64,000 bases of DNA from Pseudarthrobacter enclensis (GCF_030811655.1 NZ_JAUSRE010000008.1:124001-188000), one strand, 5' to 3'; shown: positions 48,903-60,453, numbered from the stretch's first letter. A program made the numbers and translations. Notes: generated by a model from the letters alone, not told the origin.

Positions 48903-49334
48903 CTAGCGGACCTTCGTGGGCAGGACGTTCTGGAACTGCACCATGCAGGCATGGGAGGCCCGGTCCGTCAGCGCCCGTCCCAGGCAGGCCTGGTAGTCGC
49001 GCACCTGGTCGAACAGGACCATTGTGGTGACGATCAGCAGCACCATGACCGCGGCCACCACCAGGCCGGAAATGGTGCCCACGAGAATCAGCTTGGATTC
49101 CTTCAACCGGGTGGCCCGCACCAGGAGGACCGCTCCCAGGACCAGGCTCGCTGCGGTAAGCAGCGCTGTCAGCCACAGATAACCGACGTCCAGCTGGTAC
49201 ACGAAGAACGAACCAAGGACCGAGACCACGAACGTCCGGAACAGTGCGTGGGTCTTGGCCAGGGAGGCCTTCGCCGCGTCGCTGAGCGGGGGCTTCAGCT
49301 GCTGCTGCCCGCTCCGGCCCGGTTCGCTGTTCAT
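48903..49334 (-). CDS. Hypothetical membrane protein, 143 aa
   Basis: The ATG at 49334 follows GGAAA. An N-terminal soluble part (SEPGRSGQQQLKPPLSDAAKASLAKTHALFR) leads to three hydrophobic helices (TFVVSVLGSFFVYQLDVGYLWL, ALLTAASLVLGAVLLV, LILVGTISGLVVAAVMVLLIVTTMVLF) and a C-terminal part with two cysteines (DYQACLGRALTDRASHACMVQF). No family recognised. Divergent from purN with a 39-base gap; converges on DUF6350. Confidence 0.72.
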   Translation of the reverse strand: MNSEPGRSGQQQLKPPLSDAAKASLAKTHALFRTFVVSVLGSFFVYQLDVGYLWLTALLTAASLVLGAVLLVRATRLKESKLILVGTISGLVVAAVMVLLIVTTMVLFDQVRDYQACLGRALTDRASHACMVQFQNVLPTKVR

Positions 49335-49361
49335 GGTTTCCAGCGTACGCGAGCCTGCACC

Positions 49362-49367
49362 TAAGCT
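49362..49367 (+). promoter_or_regulatory. Putative -10 element for leaderless purN mRNA
   Basis: TAAGCT ends six bases before the purN ATG (49374), and no SD is present. Spacing fits transcription starting at the ATG. Confidence 0.45.
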
Positions 49368-49373
49368 GGACCA

Positions 49374-49955
49374 ATGCGTATCGTCGTCCTCGTTTCCGGA
49401 ACCGGGTCCAATCTCCAGGCAGTCATCGACGCCGTCAAGGCAGGGGAGCTGGATGTTGAGATCGCGGCCGTGGGCGCCGACCGCCAGGGAACCTACGGCG
49501 TGGAACGGTCGGCCGCCGCCGGCATCCCCACCTTTGTGGTGGACTTCAGGGCCTATCCGGACCGCGCCGACTGGAACGCCGCGCTCACCGAGGCCGTGGC
49601 CGCCTACCGGCCCGACGTGGTGGTGTCCTCCGGGTTCATGCGGATCGTCAGCCCGGACTTCATCGGGGCGTTCAACGGCAAGTACCTCAACACCCACCCC
49701 GCCCTGCTCCCGGCCTTCCCCGGAGCCCACGGTGTGCGGGACGCGATGGCGTACGGGGTGAAGGTCACCGGCTGCACCGTGCACTGGGCCGACGCCGGCG
49801 TTGACACAGGACCCATCATTGCCCAGGAAGCCGTGGCCATCGGGGACACCGACACCGAGGAAACCCTGCACGAACGCATCAAGGTGGTGGAGCGACGGCT
49901 CCTGGTGTCCACGCTGGCCGCGTTGGCCGCAGACCCCGCGTACTCCGCCGCCTAG
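49374..49955 (+). CDS. purN: Phosphoribosylglycinamide formyltransferase, 193 aa
   Basis: Third step of purine synthesis, transferring formyl from 10-formyl-THF to GAR. VLVSGTGSNLQAVIDA binds the substrate phosphate; GFMRIVSPDFI and the catalytic Asn-His region KYLNTHPALLPAFPGAHGVRDAMAYGVKVTGCTVHWADAGVDTGPII, with its Asp, are all present. Length is normal. It lies in the pur neighbourhood with purH. Probably leaderless. Confidence 0.97.
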   Translation: MRIVVLVSGTGSNLQAVIDAVKAGELDVEIAAVGADRQGTYGVERSAAAGIPTFVVDFRAYPDRADWNAALTEAVAAYRPDVVVSSGFMRIVSPDFIGAFNGKYLNTHPALLPAFPGAHGVRDAMAYGVKVTGCTVHWADAGVDTGPIIAQEAVAIGDTDTEETLHERIKVVERRLLVSTLAALAADPAYSAA

Positions 49956-50076
49956 CGCCCCTTTGCCACGCGCATCCTCACTTCCAGGGGGCGTATTACT
50001 TTGCGCGCCCTAAATAAGGTGCGCGAAAGGGAACGTGCGCGTCCAAAATGGATCAGCGAGTCGCAGTGGACGAAGG

Positions 50077-51429
50077 CTACTGCAGCCGGCGCCGGCGTGT
50101 CTCGGGGGAGAAGAACGCCATCCACAGCACGGACGCCAGGACCAGCGCACCGGCCAGGGTGAATGAAGTGGCCAGGCCGAGCTCGGGCCAGAAGTAATTA
50201 GCGAAGACCAGCGGCCCAAAGCCTGCGCCCAGGCGGGAGAACGTTGAGGCCCAGCCGAACCCGGTCCCGCGCAATTCCGTGGGGTACAGCTCGGACACGT
50301 AGGCGTACAGGACCGGGATGGCCACCTGCACCACGAACCCGAACACCAGCAGCCAGAACACCGCGGCCGTGGGGATGTCCACTACGAACGCCACGATCAC
50401 CAGGATCAGCGCAGACAGCGGCCCCGTGATTGCCAGGATCCACTTGCGGCCAACCCGCTCCACCAGGAGTGCCGCCACCACTACTCCCAGGAATCCGACG
50501 GCGGCCATGGACGCCGTGGTGACGAAGGCTTTGTACTCGGCGAATCCCGCGCCGATCAGGATCCGCGGCATCCACGTCAGGGACAGGTAGTACACCAACA
50601 GGATGCTGAAGAAGAGGGCCCAGGCCGTGGCGGTGATTCTCCAGTTGAACTGCCAGACCGAGCGCAGCTGGGTCCAGGCGCTGCCGGCCGAGAGCCGCGG
50701 CACGTCCCTGGCGTCGGGGAGGCTGTAGGCCCGTGCCTCCGCCCCTGTGGCTTCCGCCAGCCCGTCAATGATCCGGGCCGCTTCCTCCCGCCGGCCCTTG
50801 CGGATGAGGAACAGCGGAGACTCCGGCACGCTGCGCCGGACCCAGAAGACCAGGAGCGCGGGCAGCACCATCACCAGCAGGGTCAGCCGCCAGTCGCCCG
50901 AGAGGGCCACCAGTCCGGCCGAGACGAACCCGGCGAGGGCGGCGCCCACCGGCCACCAGCCATCCATCGCCGTCAGCACCCTGCCGCGCTGTTTCCGCGG
51001 CGTGAACTCGCCCACCAGTGCGTAATCCACGGGGATGCAGCCGCCCAGTCCGAAGCCGGCCAGGAACCGGAAGACGCAGAACCAGATGAAGTCAGGGGAG
51101 AACGCGCCCAGCACGGTGAACACCGAGAACAGCAGCAGGGTTGCGGTGAAGGCCTTCCGGCGACCCACTGTGTCCGCGATGGTTCCCCAAATAAAGGCAC
51201 CCAGGGCCATGCCGATGAGGTTGGATGTTCCCACCCAGGCGGCCTCGCCGGCGGAGAGGGACCAGTGCTTGGACAGGAGGGGAATCAGGATGCCGTTGAG
51301 TGTCACATCCCAGGCGTCGAACATGAAGCCAAGGCCCCCCACCAGAAAAATCCTGCCCTGGACTTTCCATCGCCAGGGAAGTTCCTGGACCACCTGTTCG
51401 CCGCTGGGCACAGTGGTGTAAGTGTTCAT
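50077..51429 (-). CDS. MFS transporter (metabolite:H+ symporter type), 450 aa
   Basis: Twelve-helix major facilitator. The loop 2-3 signature is GTIADTVGRRKAF and the repeat in loop 8-9 is VERVGRKWILAI. Other sugar-porter-superfamily features are FRFLAGFGLGGCIPVDYALVGEFTPRKQRGR and YVSELYPTELRGTGFGWASTFSRLGAGFGPLVFANYF. AGGAGG lies before the ATG at 51429. Close relatives carry aromatic acids, niacin or sugars; the substrate is not evident. It lies between purN and purH on the opposite strand. Confidence 0.9.
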   Translation of the reverse strand: MNTYTTVPSGEQVVQELPWRWKVQGRIFLVGGLGFMFDAWDVTLNGILIPLLSKHWSLSAGEAAWVGTSNLIGMALGAFIWGTIADTVGRRKAFTATLLLFSVFTVLGAFSPDFIWFCVFRFLAGFGLGGCIPVDYALVGEFTPRKQRGRVLTAMDGWWPVGAALAGFVSAGLVALSGDWRLTLLVMVLPALLVFWVRRSVPESPLFLIRKGRREEAARIIDGLAEATGAEARAYSLPDARDVPRLSAGSAWTQLRSVWQFNWRITATAWALFFSILLVYYLSLTWMPRILIGAGFAEYKAFVTTASMAAVGFLGVVVAALLVERVGRKWILAITGPLSALILVIVAFVVDIPTAAVFWLLVFGFVVQVAIPVLYAYVSELYPTELRGTGFGWASTFSRLGAGFGPLVFANYFWPELGLATSFTLAGALVLASVLWMAFFSPETRRRRLQ

Positions 51430-51571
51430 CGCCGCCTCCTGTTGAAACTCTAGCCGGGCCCCGCCGCGTTCACACTCCGGAGGACGCACGGGGCAACCGC
51501 GCCCTTCGCGATAAACTGGCCGTATCCCCACCAACCGCGGCCGTGGTCCGCGAGATAAGACGGAGACATTT

Positions 51572-53257
51572 GTGAGCTTCACGCAGCATGAGCGCGTATC
51601 CATTGACCGTGTACCCATCCGCCGGGCCCTGATCTCGGTTTACGACAAGACCGGCCTGGAGGATCTCGCCAAGGGCCTGCATGCAGCGGGCGTGAAGCTC
51701 GTGTCCACCGGTTCCACTGCCAAGAAGATTGCCGCCGCAGGCATCCCCGTGCAGGAGGTGGAGGAAGTCACCGGTTCGCCCGAGATGCTGGACGGCCGCG
51801 TCAAGACCCTCCACCCGCGCGTCCACGGAGGCATCCTGGCCGACCGGCGCGTTCCGGCGCACATGGAGACCCTGGCCAGCATGGACATTGAGGCCTTCGA
51901 CCTGGTGGTGGTAAATCTCTACCCGTTCGTGGAGACCGTCAAGTCCGGTGCCGCGCAGGACGATGTGGTGGAACAGATCGATATTGGAGGCCCCGCCATG
52001 GTGCGGTCGGCAGCCAAGAACCACGCCGCCGTCGCCATTGTGGTGGACCCGTCCTTCTACGGCCAGGTCGTGGAGGCTGCCGCAGCAGGCGGCTTCGACC
52101 TGAAGACCCGGCGCCGCCTCGCCGCCAAGGCCTTCGCGCACACCGCTGCCTACGACAACGCCGTGGCCACCTGGACCGCAAACCAGTTCCTGGACGAGGA
52201 CGGCGACGGCGTCATCGACTGGCCCGCCTACGCCGGCCTGTCCCTGGAACGCTCCGAGGTCCTGCGCTACGGCGAGAACCCGCACCAGCAGGCTGCGCTG
52301 TATGTGGACAAGACTGCGCCGGTGGGCATTGCCCAGGCAGACCAGCTGCACGGCAAGGCCATGAGCTACAACAACTTCGTTGACGCCGACGCTGCCCTTC
52401 GCGCCGCCTACGACTTCAGCGAACCCGCCGTCGCCATCATCAAGCACGCCAACCCCTGCGGCGTTGCCGTGGGTTCCGCCGATGCCGCCGACCCCATCGC
52501 TGATGCCCACGCAAAGGCCCACGCGTGCGATCCCGTTTCCGCGTTCGGCGGCGTCATCGCTGCCAACCGCACGGTAACCGCCGGCATGGCCAACACCGTC
52601 AAGGACATCTTCACCGAGGTTGTCATCGCCCCCGGCTTCGAGCCCGAGGCCGTGGAAATCCTCTCCAAGAAGAAGAACATCCGCCTCCTGGCCCTGCCCG
52701 AGGGCTACGGGCGCTACCCCACAGAGTTCCGCCAGGTCTCCGGCGGCATGCTGGTCCAGGTCACCGACAAGGTGGACGCCGACGGCGACAACCCCGCCAA
52801 CTGGACCCTCGCCGCGGGCGAGGCCGCGGATGAGAAGACCCTCGCGGACCTCGCCTTCGCCTGGACCGCGTGCCGGGCCGCGAAGTCCAACGCCATCCTC
52901 CTTGCAGAGAACGGTGCCGCGGTCGGTATCGGCATGGGCCAGGTCAACCGCCTGGATTCCTGCCGGCTGGCTGTGGAGCGGGCCAACACCCTTGGCGTGA
53001 CGGTAGAGTCCGACGTCGAAGGTGCCGGCGGTGCCTCCAACGCCGACACGAGCGGCGCACCCGAGCGTGCCCGCGGTGCCGTGGCAGCTTCGGACGCGTT
53101 CTTCCCGTTCGCCGACGGCCTTCAGATCCTGATCAACGCCGGCGTCCGCGCCGTCGTCCAGCCCGGCGGCTCCGTGCGCGATGAGGAAGTCATCGCCGCC
53201 GCCAACGCGGCCGGCATCACCATGTACTTCACGGGTGCCCGGCACTTCTTCCACTGA
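51572..53257 (+). CDS. purH: Bifunctional AICAR transformylase/IMP cyclohydrolase, 561 aa
   Basis: Catalyses the last two steps of IMP synthesis. The N-terminal IMP cyclohydrolase part has [54 protein letters not shown] and NLYPF. The C-terminal transformylase part has [14 protein letters not shown], the catalytic Lys-His in [13 protein letters not shown], and [32 protein letters not shown]. An insert with [11 protein letters not shown] lies near residue 490. GTG start at 51572 behind CGGAGAC. A strong terminator follows. Confidence 0.97.
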   Translation: MSFTQHERVSIDRVPIRRALISVYDKTGLEDLAKGLHAAGVKLVSTGSTAKKIAAAGIPVQEVEEVTGSPEMLDGRVKTLHPRVHGGILADRRVPAHMETLASMDIEAFDLVVVNLYPFVETVKSGAAQDDVVEQIDIGGPAMVRSAAKNHAAVAIVVDPSFYGQVVEAAAAGGFDLKTRRRLAAKAFAHTAAYDNAVATWTANQFLDEDGDGVIDWPAYAGLSLERSEVLRYGENPHQQAALYVDKTAPVGIAQADQLHGKAMSYNNFVDADAALRAAYDFSEPAVAIIKHANPCGVAVGSADAADPIADAHAKAHACDPVSAFGGVIAANRTVTAGMANTVKDIFTEVVIAPGFEPEAVEILSKKKNIRLLALPEGYGRYPTEFRQVSGGMLVQVTDKVDADGDNPANWTLAAGEAADEKTLADLAFAWTACRAAKSNAILLAENGAAVGIGMGQVNRLDSCRLAVERANTLGVTVESDVEGAGGASNADTSGAPERARGAVAASDAFFPFADGLQILINAGVRAVVQPGGSVRDEEVIAAANAAGITMYFTGARHFFH

Positions 53258-53270
53258 AAGTCCAAACAGC

Positions 53271-53310
53271 CGACGGCGCCCGTCCCCTGTGCAGGGGACG
53301 GGCGCCGTCG
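53271..53310 (+). terminator. 18-bp stem terminator after purH
   Basis: CGACGGCGCCCGTCCCCT (53271-53288) pairs perfectly with 53293-53310 across a GTGC loop. TCGTTGTGCTT follows. It also faces the end of the small minus-strand gene and may act in both directions. Confidence 0.85.
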
Positions 53311-53323
53311 TCGTTGTGCTTGC

Positions 53324-53452
53324 TTAGTCCTGGTCCTCAGGGGGTTCCGGCTGGGGGAGACGAATTTCCCGGGGCTTGGCTTCCGCCATCCGCTCTTCCG
53401 TCCAGTACTCGAGGACTTCTTCGGGGGACTGGTTCAGGTCTGTGTGGCTCAC
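53324..53452 (-). CDS. Small protein with YWTxERMxxAxP motif, 42 aa
   Basis: A short GTG-started frame on the minus strand with GAGGG 4 bases upstream and a TAA stop at 53324. It begins 22 bases after the stop of the secreted protease, so it is probably co-transcribed with it. The protein is acidic: SPEEVLEY, then [15 protein letters not shown], then a Pro/Glu/Asp-rich end. Residues 16-27 ([12 protein letters not shown]) match the protease's own leader-region segment (YWTPERMQAAVP, residues 56-67) at Y, W, T, E, R, M, A and P. It has no signal peptide. Function unknown; a role linked to the protease is inferred. Confidence 0.7.
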   Translation of the reverse strand: MSHTDLNQSPEEVLEYWTEERMAEAKPREIRLPQPEPPEDQD

Positions 53453-53474
53453 GGAACCCTCGTCGGGCTGCGGT

Positions 53475-54452
53475 TTAGGAGGCTGCTGCAAGGTTGAAGG
53501 CCTTCTGGATGGTCGCGCCCCAGTACGGGCCGTACATCACGGCTGAGCCGTTGTAGCCGTAGCTGTTGATGGAATTCTGCAGGCCATCGGAGCCGGTGGT
53601 GGAGTCCGTCTGGATGAACCAGGGACCGCCCGAGGAACCGCCGGTCATGTCGCAGGGGATGCCCTGCGTGCCGAACTGGGGATTGTTGGTGTCCTTCGTG
53701 GCTTTGCCGGTGCAGCTCCACAGGGACGTGCCGTCGAACGGTGAGGCCTGCGGGTAGCCGTAGGCCTTGTAAGTCAGCCCATAGGCTTGGTTGAAGGCAG
53801 TGCCGGAACCGCCAACGACGTCAGTGAGCAGCTCGCCCTTGCTGTCCGGGTTGACCACGGCGAAGCCGGTGTCGTAGGTCATGTCGCCGTTGGATACCCA
53901 CTCGGTGGGGGCATACAAAGCCTTGGCGGTCCACTTGCCGTACGGCGCCGCGCCGTTGTCGTACGCCGGCACGAAGACGAAATTGGTGGCATACGCGCCG
54001 CTCTCATTCACGCAGTGCCCGGCGGTGGCTACGGTGCTGTGGTTACCCGAGGTGACAGCGTTGCCGGAGCACACATAGTTGGTGGTACCCATGGTGAAGA
54101 AGACCTTGCCGATGTGTGAAACGGGGCTTTCACTCTGTGCGATCCTGGGCTTGCCCTTGGTCCCCTTGGTGGTTGTGGCCTTGCCCTTTTCCACGAGAAG
54201 AGGGTTTGAGCGGTTGCCGCGTTCCAGCGCCTTGCCGGCCAGCGTGTCGCCAGGCACTGCAGCCTGCATGCGCTCAGGAGTCCAATAGTCTGCTGCGCCG
54301 CTGGCGTCCACTGCGACGCTGGCGATGGACGGGGTGGCCTTCCCGTCGGACGGGGCCGCCGCGGCCGAGGCCCCACCAGCCGAAACGAGCGCAAGTGCGG
54401 CGGCGGCCGAGAGAGTGAGGAGGCCGGAGGCCAGAGACCTTGTGCGTGTCAT
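53475..54452 (-). CDS. Secreted trypsin-like serine protease, 325 aa
   Basis: A signal peptide (RTRSLASGLLTLSAAAALALVSAGGASA) is followed by a propeptide-like region with YWTPERM (residues 56-62) and a chymotrypsin-fold catalytic domain from about 112. The triad fits His146 (TAGHC), Asp194 (MTYDTGFAVV) and Ser274 (GGSSGGPW). Cys128/Cys147 and Cys247/Cys267 could form disulfides. It resembles glutamyl-endopeptidase/trypsin-like secreted proteases of actinobacteria. A 42-residue gene with the same YWTxERM motif follows. Divergent from icd. Confidence 0.92.
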   Translation of the reverse strand: MTRTRSLASGLLTLSAAAALALVSAGGASAAAAPSDGKATPSIASVAVDASGAADYWTPERMQAAVPGDTLAGKALERGNRSNPLLVEKGKATTTKGTKGKPRIAQSESPVSHIGKVFFTMGTTNYVCSGNAVTSGNHSTVATAGHCVNESGAYATNFVFVPAYDNGAAPYGKWTAKALYAPTEWVSNGDMTYDTGFAVVNPDSKGELLTDVVGGSGTAFNQAYGLTYKAYGYPQASPFDGTSLWSCTGKATKDTNNPQFGTQGIPCDMTGGSSGGPWFIQTDSTTGSDGLQNSINSYGYNGSAVMYGPYWGATIQKAFNLAAAS

Positions 54453-57003
<2,551 letters not shown>

Positions 57004-57032
57004 CGACGGGCTGCTGCGGCAGCTTTGACATA

Positions 57033-57075
57033 AAAGAAGCGGTGCTCCGGTCCAAGACCGGAGCACCGCTTCTTT
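57033..57075. terminator. 19-bp stem bidirectional terminator between icd and lipoprotein gene
   Basis: AAAGAAGCGGTGCTCCGGT (57033-57051) pairs perfectly with 57057-57075 across CCAAG. A-rich on the left and TTTAGTA on the right suit termination from both directions between convergent genes. Confidence 0.93.
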
Positions 57076-57100
57076 AGTATTTGGTTCTGTCCGCCCGGGG

Positions 57101-57595
57101 TCAGTTCTTGCCTTTGCCCTTGTCGCTGTTGTTCTTCCCAGTGTCCCCGGCGTTGCCCGGTGCCGGGGCAGGAGCTGCCTGGGACACAGGAGCTTGCGGC
57201 GTGGGGGCTGTGCCTTGCGTCGGTTGGCCTGCGGCGTTGGAGGCGTCTTGGGCGGCCTTTGGGGCAGCCTGCTGGGCGGCGAGGATATCGTTCAGGTCAG
57301 CACGGACAGCGGTGGCCACAGTGGTGATGCTGCGGCGCCGTTCCTCGGAGACCTGGCCCTTTGACTGCGCCGCCGACAGGTCCGTCTCGAGCCCTTCCAG
57401 GGCCTTCAGTGCGGTGGCGGGGTCGTTCTGGGAGGCCGCCGCGGTCACTTCCAGCACCCGCGCCTGGAGTTGCGTGGCGGCTTCGCGCTGCAGCCCGCTG
57501 TTGCTCGGGGCGCATCCGCTGAGGACGCTGGCCGCCGCCACAAACGCGAGGCACCCAGTGAGGACGCGGCCGCCGCGACCCGCTGAAAGGGTCAC
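57101..57595 (-). CDS. Lipoprotein coupled to Ser/Thr kinase, 164 aa
   Basis: A GTG start (57595) overlaps the kinase stop as GTGA. A basic/hydrophobic leader ends in the lipobox LSGC (cysteine about residue 28). A helical domain follows (LQREAATQLQARVLEVTAAASQNDPATALKALEGLETDLSAAQSK, RRRSITTVATAVRADLNDILAAQQ), then a long Pro/Ala/Gln-rich tail ending in lysines (KGKGKN), which could contact the cell wall. Often labelled 'mucin-associated' in related genomes, a compositional label only. It may be the extracytoplasmic partner of the kinase; this is inferred from coupling. Confidence 0.82.
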   Translation of the reverse strand: MTLSAGRGGRVLTGCLAFVAAASVLSGCAPSNSGLQREAATQLQARVLEVTAAASQNDPATALKALEGLETDLSAAQSKGQVSEERRRSITTVATAVRADLNDILAAQQAAPKAAQDASNAAGQPTQGTAPTPQAPVSQAAPAPAPGNAGDTGKNNSDKGKGKN

Positions 57596-58869
57596 GGCTC
57601 CACGCTCTTCTGAAGCTCCTGCAGGTGGTCGCCCAAAACGCCTGTCACCGTGGGGTAGGGCACCACGTCTGCGGGCCGCGCGGAGACGCTCATCATCACC
57701 GCTGCGGCGCCTGCGGCAATTACCAGGACACCGATGACAACAGCCAGCCAGACCCGCCGGCTCCATGGAAGTCGGGGCTTCTTAGCGGCCGTGGCCGCGG
57801 GCGAAGCGGCTGTGGCCGTCGAAGCAGGGGGCGGGGCAGCAGCTGCGGCCGCCTTCCGGTCGGATACCCCGGCAGGGGATCCGGGAACCATCGCCCCCGT
57901 GGCTTCGGCAGCCTCACGCACTTCATCCACTGATTCTTCGGCAGTGATGGTGGGAGGGTGGAAAGGCATCGCCGGCAGGACCCGGGTGGATTCAGGAGCC
58001 AGTTCTCCCGGCGTTGATGCTGGGGAAACCAAAGCCTGGCGCAGGGCAGTCTCAATGTCCACAGCATTGGGCCGCTCCAGCGGCTCAATGGCTGTCATGG
58101 AACGGATGAGATCCGCCCATTCGGAGGGAACGTCGTCGGGAATCTCCGGGGCGCGGTGGAGCCGGGCCACGGCGGATTCCACCGCGCTGCCGGGATACTC
58201 CACGGTGCCCTTGATGCATTCCAGCAGCACCAGGCCCAAGGAGTAGATGTCTGTGGCCGAAGACAGCGGCTTGCCGAGGGCCTGTTCCGGGCTGAGGTAG
58301 GCAGCGGTCCCCACCATGGTTCCCGTTGCCGTCAGCCGGGTGGAATCGACGATCCTGGCGATGCCGAAATCCGTGAGCTTGGGTCGCAGCGGCTCGCCCG
58401 GACGGATCTGGACCAGGAGGATGTTGCCCGGTTTGATGTCGCGGTGGATGATGCCGAGGCCGTGCACATAGGCCAGAGCATCGGCGATCCCGGCACCAAT
58501 GACGGCAAGTTCTTCAAGGGGCACCCGGCTGTGCCGTATGCGGCCGCGGAGGTCCTGGCCCTCCACCAGCTCCATGGTCAGGAACGGGCGCGGCTCGTCC
58601 GGTATCCGGTCATCAATGCCGGCGTCGAAAAGCGTTACCAGTCCGGGGTGGTTCAGGGTGGCGAGGAGCCGGATCTCGGCTTCCTGCCGTTTCAGTTCCT
58701 CGGCATCCGGAGCCTGGGGAGCGAACAGCTTCAGGGCCACATCGCGGCCCAGATTCTCATCGCGGGCGCAGTACACGGAGGACATTCCGCCGCGTCCGAT
58801 GACGTCACCCAAACGGTAGCGACCGCCGACAACTTCATTCTTGATGGAGCTAGGCGATTCCGCCACCAT
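57592..58869 (-). CDS. Membrane-anchored Ser/Thr protein kinase, 425 aa
   Basis: A Hanks-type kinase domain fills residues about 16-275: the glycine loop YRLGDVIGRGGMSSVY, Lys in DVALKLF, HRDIKPGN catalytic loop, DFG, activation segment with TATGTMVGTAAYLSPEQ, and DIYSLGLVLLE. An Ala/Pro-rich linker, one membrane helix (VWLAVVIGVLVIAAGAAAVMM, about 375-395) and only about 30 extracytoplasmic residues follow; PASTA repeats are absent apart from a short VTGVLGDHLQELQ that loosely recalls one. Coupled to a lipoprotein gene. Probably a signalling kinase for envelope status. Confidence 0.95.
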   Translation of the reverse strand: MVAESPSSIKNEVVGGRYRLGDVIGRGGMSSVYCARDENLGRDVALKLFAPQAPDAEELKRQEAEIRLLATLNHPGLVTLFDAGIDDRIPDEPRPFLTMELVEGQDLRGRIRHSRVPLEELAVIGAGIADALAYVHGLGIIHRDIKPGNILLVQIRPGEPLRPKLTDFGIARIVDSTRLTATGTMVGTAAYLSPEQALGKPLSSATDIYSLGLVLLECIKGTVEYPGSAVESAVARLHRAPEIPDDVPSEWADLIRSMTAIEPLERPNAVDIETALRQALVSPASTPGELAPESTRVLPAMPFHPPTITAEESVDEVREAAEATGAMVPGSPAGVSDRKAAAAAAPPPASTATAASPAATAAKKPRLPWSRRVWLAVVIGVLVIAAGAAAVMMSVSARPADVVPYPTVTGVLGDHLQELQKSVEP

Positions 58870-59154
58870 GACCGTTCCTCCCGGTGCTCTGCGGCACTGT
58901 CGTACCTCAAATTATACGGGCGGGACACCGGAACCAGCGATTGACCTAGGCTTTCGCGTGCGACACGCCGACGGTCCGGCGGCGATTCCAAACACTTTCG
59001 CCGCCGGACCATTGGCTACAAGGACATGTGTGCTGACGACATGTTTTGTATGGTTGTTTCGTTTCGGGGCTGCCGTCCTCCTTTCTCCAGCCCGCAGGGC
59101 GGCCCGCTTCAGGCGCACATTTGCGGGCTGTTCTCCCGTTCCGGAATGGGGCTT
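58870..59154. other. Gene-free stretch upstream of the kinase
   Basis: About 285 bases between the kinase start and the stop of the repeat surface protein (both minus strand). It must carry the kinase promoter and the end of the surface-protein transcript. No strong hairpin or ORF is evident. Confidence 0.35.
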
Positions 59155-60453
59155 CTAGGACACCTTGCGCTTGCGGAGCACCAGCAGTCCGGCAGCCAGG
59201 AGCAACAGGGCCACAGGGACCAGGGTGCCGTCCCACCCCGTCTTGGCGAGGCCGGTGTGGGCAGCCCCCGTGGTGGCAAGAGACGAATGACCGCTGGCCG
59301 TGGTGTTGCCCGATGCTGTTACGGGGGTGATGGCTCCGCTGACAGCCCTCGAACCGGCCGGTGCTGCCGGGAAATCACCCATCCCTGCCGTCCCGGCATC
59401 GCCAATCATGCCCGTCTGATCATTGCCGGCGGTCGTCCCGCTCCCGGTGCCGGCAGTGTCGCCAGGCCCCGGGTCCGTGGTGCCCAAATCGACGGCGCCC
59501 GGGTCAAGGGTGCCGGCGTCTCCGATCATGCCGTCACCCGGGGTCGCGGTACCGGGGTCCGTGGTGCCTGGCGTGTTGGTGCCCGGTGTGCCGGTGCTGG
59601 TGTCGGCGCCGGCTCCGATGCCCACGTTGATGCCTAGATCGACCGCGGGATCAAGAGCTCCGTTCCCCGCAGTTCCGCTGCCCAACCCGGCGCCAAGGTC
59701 TACGGTTGCGGCGAGGGCTGCCGTCGTTGCGTCCGTGGTTCCGGTCCCGGTGGTGGTGCCCCCGAGGCCGAGGTTGACGTCGGCTGTGGCGGCCGGGTCG
59801 GTGGTTGCGGTCCCGGTGGTGACCCCGCCGGTCCCGAGGTTTACGGTGGCGGCGAGGTCTGCCGTGGTTGCGTCCGTGGTTCCGGTCCCGGTGGTGGTGG
59901 TGCTGCCGAGGCCGAGGCCGAGGTTGACGTCGGCTGTGGCGGCCGGGTCGGTGGTTGCGGGGTCGGTGGTGACCCCGCCGGTCCCGAGGTTTACGGCTGC
60001 GGCGAGGTCCGCCGTCGTTCCGTCCGTGGTTCCGGTCCCGGTGGTTGCGCCGCCGAGGCCGAGGTTGACGTCGGCTGCGGCGGCCGGGTCGGTGGTGCCG
60101 GTGGTGGTGGGGTTGGTGGTGACCCCGCCGGTCCCGAGGTTTACGGCTGCGGCGAGGTCCGCCGTCGTTCCGTCCGTGGTACCGGTCCCGGTGGTGGTGG
60201 TGTTGGTGGTGGTGCTGCCGAGGCCGAGGTTGACGTCGGCTGCGGCAGCGACACCAGTTGAACCGGCCGTCGTTGGGCCGCCCAGCAGGCCCAACGACGT
60301 CGACTCGGCGGGTGCCGCTGCCGAGATGAGGGCGGAAGCGGAAAGGTCCGTCCCGCTGGTGGTGTCTGCGGCGTTTGCCGCGGCACAGCCGAAGGCCAGA
60401 AGGCCGCCGGCAAAGAGGGTGCTAAGCAGCCCCCTGCGAAGGGTGCAGTTCAT
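59155..60453 (-). CDS. Secreted repeat protein with LAKTG sortase-type C-terminus, 432 aa
   Basis: A signal peptide (NCTLRRGLLSTLFAGGLLAFGCAAANA) leads to a Gly/Thr/Ala/Asp-rich body. Residues about 72-270 are four tandem units of 46-56 residues built on ADVNLGLG...TTDxTTADLAAxVNLGTGGVTT. The C-terminus has LAKTG, a hydrophobic helix (LVPVALLLLAAGLLVL) and RKRK, the layout for sortase anchoring (LAxTG is typical of class E sortases). So it is probably a wall-anchored stalk-like protein. No sortase gene is in the window. Repeats give strong long antisense frames, which are not genes. Confidence 0.88.
   Translation of the reverse strand: MNCTLRRGLLSTLFAGGLLAFGCAAANAADTTSGTDLSASALISAAAPAESTSLGLLGGPTTAGSTGVAAAADVNLGLGSTTTNTTTTGTGTTDGTTADLAAAVNLGTGGVTTNPTTTGTTDPAAAADVNLGLGGATTGTGTTDGTTADLAAAVNLGTGGVTTDPATTDPAATADVNLGLGLGSTTTTGTGTTDATTADLAATVNLGTGGVTTGTATTDPAATADVNLGLGGTTTGTGTTDATTAALAATVDLGAGLGSGTAGNGALDPAVDLGINVGIGAGADTSTGTPGTNTPGTTDPGTATPGDGMIGDAGTLDPGAVDLGTTDPGPGDTAGTGSGTTAGNDQTGMIGDAGTAGMGDFPAAPAGSRAVSGAITPVTASGNTTASGHSSLATTGAAHTGLAKTGWDGTLVPVALLLLAAGLLVLRKRKVS
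59644..60240 (-). repeat. Four tandem coding repeats in surface protein
   Basis: Units of roughly 140-170 bases with high nucleotide identity, for example the block GTCCCGAGGTTTACGG, recur near 59832, 59980 and 60130. The unit lengths differ by in-frame indels, pointing to slippage or unequal exchange. Confidence 0.85.

Noticed and set aside
51470..53254. 594-residue open frame on the minus strand
   Set aside because: Antisense shadow of purH, caused by high GC at third positions.
59644..60240. Regular repeats that could suggest a CRISPR array
   Set aside because: Units are about 140-170 bases, in frame and coding; there are no short repeats with unique spacers and no cas genes.
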